A stretch of 23,573 nt of DNA from Tritrichomonas musculus (taxonomy: Eukaryota > Parabasalia > Tritrichomonadida > Tritrichomonadidae): the NCBI GenBank assembly GCA_039105265.1, contig JAPFFF010000403.1:1-23573 (forward strand), given 5' to 3'. Numbering within the stretch: the first letter of the stretch is position 1; each line of letters starts with the position of its first letter. The position numbers and the translations under genes were made by a program. Of this stretch, positions 14,489-21,704 are shown piece after piece. The notes below the pieces were generated by a model, which made no database searches, was not told the DNA's origin, and was given only the letters and a program-made list of their open reading frames with translations.

Positions 14489-17400
14489 TATAAACGATTT
14501 CGAAATTAAGTAAAATCAGTAAAAATTAAAGCTTAATCTCAGTTATTCTTAATCTAACATTTCTCACAAGTGAACAGAGTTAAATAAAACACAAATCTCA
14601 AACACTTTTGTAAGATAATTATAAACGATTTCGAAATTAAGTAAAATCAATAAAAATTAAAGCTTAATCTCAATTATTCTTATTCTAACATTTCTCACAA
14701 GTGAACAGAGTTAAATAAAACACAAATCTCAAACACTTTTGTAAGATAATTAAAAACGATTTCGAAATTAAGTAAAATCAGTAAAAATTAAAGCTTAATC
14801 TCAATTATTCTTATTCAAACGTTTCTCACAAGTGAACAGAGTTAAATAAAACACAAATCTCAAACACTTTTGTAAGATAATTAAAAACGATTTCGAAATT
14901 AAGTAAAATCAATAAAAATTAAAGCTTAATCTCAATTATTCTTATTCTAACATTTCTCACAAGTGAACAGAGTTAAATAAAACACAAATCTCAAACACTT
15001 TTGTAAGATAATTAAAAACGATTTCGAAATTAAGTAAAATCAATAAAAATTAAAGCTTAATCTCAGTTATTCTTATTCAAACGTTTCTCACAAGTGAACA
15101 GAGTTAAATAAAACACAAATCTCAAACACTTTTGTAAGATAATTATAAACGATTTCGAAATTAATTAAAATCAGTAAAAATTAAAGCTTAATCTCAATTA
15201 TTCTTATTCAAACGTTTCTCACAAGTGAACAGAGTTAAATAAAACACAAATCTCAAACACTTTTGTAAGATAATTATAAACGATTTCGAAATTAAGTAAA
15301 ATCAGTAAAAATTAAAGCTTAATCTCAGTTATTCTTATTCAAACGTTTCTCACAAATGAACAGAGTTAAATAAAACATAAATCTCAAACACTTTTGTAAG
15401 ATAATTAAAAACGATTTCGAAATTAAGTAAAATCAATAAAGATTAAATCGCAATATCAATTATTCTTATTCAAACGTTTCTCACAAATGAACAGAGTTAA
15501 ATAAAACACAAATCTCAAACACTTTTGTAAGATAATTGAAAACGATTTCGAAATTAAGTAAAATCAGTAAAAATTAAAGCTTAATCTCAGTTATTCTTAT
15601 TCTAACATTTCTCACAAATGAACAGAGTTAAATAAAACATAAATCTCAAACACTTTTGTAAGATAATTATAAACGATTTCGAAATTAAGTAAAATCAGTA
15701 AAAATTAAAGCTTAATCTCAGTTATTCTTATTCAAACGTTTCTCACAAATGAACAGAGTTAAATAAAACACAAATCTCAAACACTTTTGTAAGATAATTG
15801 AAAAAGATTTCGAAATTAATTAAAATCAGTAAAATTAAAGCTTAATCTCAGTTATTCTTATTCAAGCGTTTCTCACAAATGAACAGAGTTAAATAAAACA
15901 CAAATCTCAAACACTTTTGTAAGATAATTATAAACGATTTCGAAATTAATTAAAATCAGTAAAAATTAAAGCTTAATCTCAGTTATTCTTATTCAAACGT
16001 TTCTCACAAATGAACAGAGTTAAATAAAACACAAATCTCAAACACTTTTGTAAGATAATTGAAAACGATTTCGAAATTAAGTAAAATCAGTAAAAATTAA
16101 AGCTTAATCTCAGTTATTCTTATTCTAACATTTCTCACAAATGAACAGAGTTAAATAAAACACAAATCTCAAACACTTTTATAAGATAATTATAAACGAT
16201 TTCGAAATTAAGTAAAATCAATAAAAATTAAAGCGCAATATCAATTATTCTTATTCAAACGTTTCTCACAAGTGAACAGAGTTAAATAAAACACAAATCT
16301 CAAACACTTTTGTAAGATAATTATAAACGATTTCGAAATTAAGTAAAATCAGTAAAAATTAAAGCTTAATCTCAGTTATTCTTATTCAAACGTTTCTCAC
16401 AAATGAACAGAGTTAAATAAAACACAAATCTCAAACACTTTTGTAAGATAATTGAAAAAGATTTCGAAATTAATTAAAATCAGTAAAAATTAAAGCTTAA
16501 TCTCAGTTATTCTTATTCAAACGTTTCTCACAAATGAACAGAGTTAAATAAAACACAAATCTCAAACACTTTTATAAGATAATTGAAAACGATTTCGAAA
16601 TTAATTAAAATCAATAAAAATTAAAGCTTAATCTCAGTTATTCTTATTCAAACGTTTCTCACAAATGAACAGAGTTAAATAAAACACAAATCTCAAACAC
16701 TTTTGTAAGATAATTATAAACGATTTCGAAATTAAGTAAAATCAATAAAAATTAAAGCTTAATCTCAGTTATTCTTATTCAAACGTTTCTCACAAATGAA
16801 CAGAGTTAAATAAAACACAAATCTCAAACACTTTTGTAAGATAATTGAAAACGATTTCGAAATTAATTAAAATCAATAAAAATTAAAGCTTAATCTCAGT
16901 TATTCTTATTCAAACGTTTCTCACAAATGAACAGAGTTAAATAAAACACAAATCTCAAACACTTTTGTAAGATAATTAAAAACGATTTCGAAATTAAGTA
17001 AAATCAGTAAAAATTAAAGCTTAATCTCAGTTATTCTTATTCAAACGTTTCTCACAAGTGAACAGAGTTAAATAAAACATAAATCTCAAACACTTTTGTA
17101 AGATAATTAAAAACGATTTCGAAATTAAGTAAAATCAATAAAGATTAAATCGCAATATCAATTATTCTTATTCAAACGTTTCTCACAAGTGAACAGAGTT
17201 AAATAAAACATAAATCTCAAACACTTTTGTAAGATAATTATAAACGATTTCGAAATTAAGTAAAATCAGTAAAAATTAAAGCTTAATCTCAGTTATTCTT
17301 ATTCAAACGTTTCTCACAAATGAACAGAGTTAAATAAAACACAAATCTCAAACACTTTTGTAAGATAATTGAAAAAGATTTCGAAATTAATTAAAATCAG

Positions 17401-18708
17401 TAAAATTAAAGCTTAATCTCAGTTATTCTTATTCAAACGTTTCTCACAAATGAACAGAGTTAAATAAAACACAAATCTCAAACACTTTTGTAAGATAATT
17501 ATAAACGATTTCGAAATTAATTAAAATCAGTAAAAATTAAAGCTTAATCTCAGTTATTCTTATTCAAACGTTTCTCACAAGTGAACAGAGTTAAATAAAA
17601 CACAAATCTCAAACACTTTTGTAAGATAATTAAAAACTATTTCGAAATTAAGTAAAATCAATAAAGATTAAAGCTTAATCTCAATTATTCTTATTCAAAC
17701 GTTTCTCACAAATGAACAGAGTTAAATAAAACACAAATCTCAAACACTTTTGTAAGATAATTGAAAAAGATTTCGAAATTAAGTAAAATCAGTAAAAATT
17801 AAAGCTTAATCTCAGTTATTCTTATTCAAACGTTTCTCACAAGTGAACAGAGTTAAATAAAACACAAATCTCAAACACTTTTGTAAGATAATTAAAAACT
17901 ATTTCGAAATTAAGTAAAATCAATAAAGATTAAAGCTTAATCTCAATTATTCTTATTCAAACGTTTCTCACAAGTGAACAGAGTTAAATAAAACACAAAT
18001 CTCAAACACTTTTGTAAGATAATTATAAACGATTTCGAAATTAAGTAAAATCAGTAAAAATTAAAGCTTAATCTCAGTTATTCTTAATCTAACATTTCTC
18101 ACAAATGAACAGAGTTAAATAAAACACAAATCTCAAACACTTTTGTAAGATAATTGAAAACGATTTCGAAATTAAGTAAAATCAGTAAAGATTAAAGCTT
18201 AATCTCAGTTATTCTTAATCTAACATTTCTCACAAGTGAACAGAGTTAAATAAAACACAAATCTCAAACACTTTTGTAAGATAATTATAAACGATTTCGA
18301 AATTAAGTAAAATCAGTAAAAATTAAAGCTTAATCTCAATTATTCTTATTCAAACGTTTCTCACAAGTGAACAGAGTTAAATAAAACATGAATCTCAAAC
18401 ACTTTTGTAAGATAATTATAAACGATTTCGAAATTAAGTAAAATCAGTAAAAATTAAAGCTTAATCTCAGTTATTCTTAATCTAACATTTCTCACAAGTG
18501 AACAGAGTTAAATAAAACACAAATCTCAAACACTTTTGTAAGATAATTATAAACGATTTCGAAATTAAGTAAAATCAATAAAAATTAAAGCTTAATCTCA
18601 ATTATTCTTATTCTAACATTTCTCACAAGTGAACAGAGTTAAATAAAACACAAATCTCAAACACTTTTGTAAGATAATTAAAAACGATTTCGAAATTAAG
18701 TAAAATCA
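14489..18708. repeat. Higher-order repeat block B, copy 2 (about 4.2 kb)
   Basis: Second copy of the block at 10168-14387, offset by 4321 bp, with the same private variants in the same order. Near-identity over about 4.2 kb, in an array whose neighbouring monomers differ from each other, indicates a duplication much younger than the monomer variants. An assembly artefact is the main alternative, because short reads could not resolve such a block. Confidence 0.9.
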
Positions 18709-19265
18709 GTAAAAATTAAAGCTTAATCTCAATTATTCTTATTCAAACGTTTCTCACAAGTGAACAGAGTTAAATAAAACACAAATCTCAAACACTTTTG
18801 TAAGATAATTAAAAACGATTTCGAAATTAAGTAAAATCAATAAAAATTAAAGCTTAATCTCAATTATTCTTATTCTAACATTTCTCACAAGTGAACAGAG
18901 TTAAATAAAACACAAATCTCAAACACTTTTGTAAGATAATTAAAAACGATTTCGAAATTAATTAAAATCAATAAAAATTAAAGCTTAATCTCAGTTATTC
19001 TTATTCAAACGTTTCTCACAAGTGAACAGAGTTAAATAAAACACAAATCTCAAACACTTTTGTAAGATAATTATAAACGATTTCGAAATTAATTAAAATC
19101 AGTAAAAATTAAAGCTTAATCTCAATTATTCTTATTCAAACGTTTCTCACAAGTGAACAGAGTTAAATAAAACACAAATCTCAAACACTTTTGTAAGATA
19201 ATTATAAACGATTTCGAAATTAAGTAAAATCAGTAAAAATTAAAGCTTAATCTCAGTTATTCTTA
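18456..19265. repeat. Partial third copy of the start of block B
   Basis: Six monomers and part of a seventh repeat the series that begins at 14528, now at a shift of 3928 bp (30 monomers minus 2 bp). One difference was seen: at 18962 the monomer has ttaatt where the earlier copy has ttaagt. The match breaks at 19266, where the sequence reads aatctaac instead of attcaaac. The different shift implies a separate exchange event, or loss of three monomers, between the second and third copies. Confidence 0.8.
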
Positions 19266-19372
19266 ATCTAACATTTCTCACAAATGAACAGAGTTAAATA
19301 AAACATAAATCTCAAACACTTTTGTAAGATAATTAAAAACGATTTCGAAATTAAGTAAAATCAATAAAGATT

Positions 19373-19538
19373 AAATCGCAATATCAATTATTCTTATTCA
19401 AACGTTTCTCACAAGTGAACAGAGTTAAATAAAACATAAATCTCAAACACTTTTGTAAGATAATTATAAACGATTTCGAAATTAAGTAAAATAAGTAAAG
19501 ATTAAGGCGCAATATCAATTATTCTTATTCAAATGTTT
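19373..19538. repeat. Divergent edge monomers at the left island junction
   Basis: The last complete monomer (19373-19503) and the partial one after it (19504-19538) carry changes I did not see elsewhere in the array: ataagtaaagatt in place of atcagtaaaaatt, aaggcgc in place of aaagcgc, and caaatgtttc in place of caaacgtttc. After 19538 similarity to the monomer fades (atataaataag against tcacaaatgaac). Greater divergence at an array edge is expected, because edge copies take little part in homogenisation. Confidence 0.75.
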
Positions 19539-19687
19539 CATATAAATAAGAAATACAAAATTATCATTACTGTACTGAACAAATTTCAATTCAAAATTTA
19601 ATAATTAACAAAACTTTTTACACTTTGAATTTGACCTAAATTTGACCATAATAAGCAATCAGTTTTCCTTTATATTTTTATAAAAAT
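19539..19687 (+). promoter_or_regulatory. Leader and putative promoter region of the transposase gene
   Basis: About 150 bp separate the last recognisable satellite from the start codon. The stretch is AT-rich and unlike the monomer. It contains a short tandem (TACTGTACTG), a tandem AATTTGACC pair, and a long A/T run (tatatttttataaaaata) just before the ATG. That run resembles a TATA element but lies too close to the start codon to serve as one unless the leader is only a few bases long, as in some protists. No splice acceptor is needed to explain the gene. Promoter function is inferred from position only. Confidence 0.4.
19628..19647 (+). promoter_or_regulatory. Tandem AATTTGACC pair, 11 bp apart
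   Basis: The nonamer AATTTGACC occurs at 19628-19636 and again at 19639-19647, starting 11 bp apart, which is about one helical turn. Its core TTGACC matches the W-box recognised by plant WRKY proteins and does not occur in the satellite monomer. The downstream gene encodes a finger that appears to belong to the same WRKY-GCM1/FLYWCH fold group. The site could be a binding site for the element's own protein, but that is inference and the repeat could be chance. Confidence 0.35.
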
Positions 19688-21652
19688 ATGGATCAAACTA
19701 GCAAAACAAATCGATTTCATCGGCATGTTCATTATCCTCAGCGAATTGCTTTTGAAGACCACATTTACGTATTTGATTATTATCTAAAAAGCAGAAACCT
19801 TTATAAATATAAATGCCAATTTGGAATAAATAGGCATAAAAAAACAAGATGCAACGCATGCATTGGAATTCCTGCATCCCTCTCAGAAGAAGATCTAAAT
19901 GAAATTCAAGTTACAATTTTGTGTTCAAATCATACATGTAATAATCAAATAAAAACAGTTTCAAAGATATATTCAGAAGCGCGAATAAAAGAAAAGGTTG
20001 AGAAACTGTTTTTATCAAAACCAAGACCTACAAGAATTCAATTAATCAACCAACTGTATGAAGAAATACGAGCTGAAACCCCAGAAGGAGCTGAAAAACA
20101 ATGCTTCAGTGAGTATTTAGTTCAAAGTTATTACTCAGAACTTGCTAAAAAATACAAATTAGACGATGGATATAATAGTATACTTCAAACTACCAGAGGA
20201 ACAAGTTTCGAATTATTCAAATTAAAAGTACCAGATACGCAAACCCCAGATAAAGCGTTACAAATCATTTGCTACTGTTCAGATTTTCAGCAAACACTGA
20301 TCTCTTCTGTGACACATGTCTTTATAGATGGTACTTTTAATATAAGACCACCAGGATTTGAGCAAGTTCTTGTTATTATGGCAAGAGCTTTCCTTATGAA
20401 TGTACCAATTGCGTATTTCTTGCTTCCGAGTAAAACACAAGAAATATATGAAACAGCGTTTAAAATGTTTAAGCTTACCACTAAAACCACCTTCAGAGGA
20501 AGCACGAGCTATATTACTGATTTTGAACTTGCCGAACTTAATGCCGTTAAAAAATGTTTCCTACAACATGGAGATACAATCCAATTGTGTTATTTCCATT
20601 TTTGTCAGGCAATGACTCGTCATTTTCAGAAATACAAGAAATCGCAAATTGTTATTGATCTCTTCAAAATTTCAAAAATGCTTCCATTCATATCTGAAAC
20701 AAGATTGCATGACGCACTTAAAGAACTATCTAAATACGATGAATCAAAAGTGTTCGCCAGTTACTTTAGGAAAAATTATATAAAACGATATAAGTTCAAA
20801 GATTGGAATGTTTCGAAGAAATCGAATGAAATAATCACCAATAATGTTGTGGAGTCCCACAACAACATATTGAGGAAAGCAATAGGCGAACGACCAAGCT
20901 TAGAAGATTTTCAAACTAAATTGGCAGAACTAGAAAATCACTATTACGAAAGATACTGGATGCGAAAAAAAACGCAATTGGTAAACGAACGAATTAACGA
21001 AGATGATTTTAATAAAAACTTTGGAAAATTTATTGCTAAATTAAAAAAGTTGCATCCAGAAAAACAAAATAAGATAGTCTATGATTATTATTTCGAAGAT
21101 AGTTCGGAAATTTCAGAAAATTCATTGGATTCAAGTAATTCCAAAGATGGTGATTCAGATGATTCAAACGATTTGTTAAATATTTCGGGAGAAACTTCAG
21201 ACAATTCATTGGATATTTCAGAAGAAAGTTCCGATGATATATTGCTTTCCAATGAAAGTTCAAATGGAATTTCGGAAGTTATCAAAGAAGATCAAGAAGA
21301 GGAAGATTCTAATCCAAATGAAAACCATACTGATATTGTACATGATGATGATCTTGATGAGACAAAAAGATTTGAAACAAAATCTAAAGATGATGAAGAA
21401 GAAGATGATGATGAGCTGATTTCGATCAAAAAAGCAAAGTCAAGACAGAAAGCAAATATTAGGTCATTACCAGATAAAGCTCAGAGAATACTTGCTCAGA
21501 ACACAGTCTCTTTCAACAAAGCAGTCCCAAGATCTCGAGAAAGGTCTGACATTTTGAGGACAACATATGATTTGATTAAAGAAATAGAACCTAATATTGA
21601 AATGATGCAAATTCGATCGTGGTTTAATAACAATAAAACCAAATATTCGTAA
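19688..21652 (+). CDS. MULE transposase with FLYWCH/WRKY-like zinc finger
   Basis: The 654-residue protein looks like an intact DDE transposase of the Mutator superfamily. Residues 20-85 form a Cys/His finger of FLYWCH/WRKY type with candidate ligands C43, C55 or C58, C79, H82 and C84. FLYWCH fingers usually end H-x-H; this one ends H-T-C. Residues 205-395 are the MULE core: D214 in VFIDGTFN, D278 in YITDFELAELNAV, C301-x2-H304 in LCYFHFCQAM, and E389 in TNNVVESHNN. Residues 470-575 are an acidic Ser/Asp/Glu linker with an imperfect internal repeat, followed by a basic patch (580-590). The C-terminus (about 615-654) ends in RSWFNNNKTKY, resembling a homeodomain recognition helix. The ATG is the first in frame after a TAA at 19652 and has A at -3 and G at +4. 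No introns are apparent. Expected role: DNA binding and strand cleavage/joining in the nucleus. A domesticated regulatory protein is the alternative. Confidence 0.88.
   Translation: MDQTSKTNRFHRHVHYPQRIAFEDHIYVFDYYLKSRNLYKYKCQFGINRHKKTRCNACIGIPASLSEEDLNEIQVTILCSNHTCNNQIKTVSKIYSEARIKEKVEKLFLSKPRPTRIQLINQLYEEIRAETPEGAEKQCFSEYLVQSYYSELAKKYKLDDGYNSILQTTRGTSFELFKLKVPDTQTPDKALQIICYCSDFQQTLISSVTHVFIDGTFNIRPPGFEQVLVIMARAFLMNVPIAYFLLPSKTQEIYETAFKMFKLTTKTTFRGSTSYITDFELAELNAVKKCFLQHGDTIQLCYFHFCQAMTRHFQKYKKSQIVIDLFKISKMLPFISETRLHDALKELSKYDESKVFASYFRKNYIKRYKFKDWNVSKKSNEIITNNVVESHNNILRKAIGERPSLEDFQTKLAELENHYYERYWMRKKTQLVNERINEDDFNKNFGKFIAKLKKLHPEKQNKIVYDYYFEDSSEISENSLDSSNSKDGDSDDSNDLLNISGETSDNSLDISEESSDDILLSNESSNGISEVIKEDQEEEDSNPNENHTDIVHDDDLDETKRFETKSKDDEEEDDDELISIKKAKSRQKANIRSLPDKAQRILAQNTVSFNKAVPRSRERSDILRTTYDLIKEIEPNIEMMQIRSWFNNNKTKYS
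21094..21412 (+). repeat. Low-complexity acidic coding stretch with internal repeat
   Basis: This part of the transposase gene encodes residues of about 470-575, dominated by Ser, Asp and Glu. The 12-mer AATTCATTGGAT occurs at 21119 and 21203, an offset of 84 bp or 28 codons, giving the paired motifs ENSLD and DNSLD with similar Ser/Ile/Glu contexts around them. It looks like an old in-frame tandem duplication. Antisense open frames here are by-products of the codon bias and are not called as genes. Confidence 0.6.
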
Positions 21653-21704
21653 ATCGCATAAAGAATATCATTTCGCGTTAATAACAATTAGAATATTCAA
21701 TATT
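21653..21704 (+). other. Short 3' flank of the transposase gene
   Basis: Only about 52 bp lie between the stop codon and the first satellite monomer. The stretch contains no AATAAA. Its start, AAATCGCA-TAAAG-AATATCA, resembles the monomer variant AAATCGCAATATCAA with about five extra bases, and its end (attcaatattaaagcgc) merges smoothly into the array. This may be a decayed monomer remnant or chance in AT-rich DNA. No terminator or RNA gene is evident. Confidence 0.4.

Larger units (their letters stand above)
1..19538. repeat. Left satellite array, 131-bp monomer, about 149 copies
   Basis: This is a head-to-tail tandem array. With the monomer phased to start at AAAGCTTAATCTCAGTTATT, starts fall at 1, 132, 263, 394 and so on to 19504. 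That distance equals 149 monomers of 131 bp minus 16 bp, which agrees with the 16 monomers I found carrying a one-base deletion in the A run near monomer position 125. Monomers are very AT-rich and almost identical. Most carry a HindIII site (AAGCTT, monomer 2-7), and nearly all carry a BstBI site (TTCGAA, 103-108) inside the 10-bp palindrome ATTTCGAAAT. Many also carry the 8-bp palindrome AAACGTTT (28-35). Variation sits at about 15 recurrent sites. No open reading frame of useful length runs through the array on either strand, and I see no other gene or element in it. A centromeric or heterochromatic location is plausible but is inference. Confidence 0.98.
19539..21704 (+). mobile_element. 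Non-satellite island, probable MULE-derived element in the satellite
   Basis: This 2.17-kb stretch is the only part of the window that is not satellite. It holds one transposase gene with a leader of about 150 bp and a 3' flank of about 52 bp. The DDE core of the protein places it in the Mutator (MULE) superfamily of cut-and-paste DNA transposons. MULEs usually leave target duplications of about 8-11 bp and often have terminal inverted repeats. I compared the two ends by eye and found neither an inverted repeat nor a clear 8-11 bp duplication. Instead the array overlaps by about 35-38 bp across the island. It may therefore be a terminal-repeat-poor MULE, an element whose true ends lie in the satellite, or a domesticated gene. 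The extent given is simply the non-satellite sequence. Confidence 0.6.

Noticed and set aside
1-19538. CRISPR-like array
   Set aside because: Repeats are directly adjacent 131-bp units with no unique spacers, in a eukaryotic context. This is a satellite.
20287-20505. 72-codon open frame on the minus strand
   Set aside because: It lies wholly inside the transposase core, antisense to its catalytic region, with no recognisable domain or own context. It is a shadow of the real gene.
21036-21285. Two overlapping minus-strand open frames rich in Asn/Leu or Ser/Glu
   Set aside because: They are antisense to the acidic low-complexity linker, where repeated GAT/TCA-type codons keep the other frames open. 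The composition is fully explained by the sense gene.
21234-21419. 61-codon plus-strand frame ending in Met/Lys runs
   Set aside because: It is a frame-shifted reading of the GAT/GAA-rich acidic stretch, giving ATG/AAG runs, with no independent support.
19688-21652. Integrase of an LTR or Polinton-type element
   Set aside because: The core has the MULE C-x2-H motif between the second Asp and the final Glu, D-to-D spacing of 64 and D-to-E spacing of 111 residues. There is no HHCC finger and no polymerase, protease or capsid gene nearby.
21496-21687. 63-codon minus-strand frame crossing the end of the transposase gene
   Set aside because: It is mostly antisense to the conserved C-terminal segment and has no recognisable features.
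19539-21704. Long terminal inverted repeats made of the flanking satellite
   Set aside because: Both flanking arrays run in the same orientation, so they cannot be inverted ends. No inverted match was found between the two island ends by eye.
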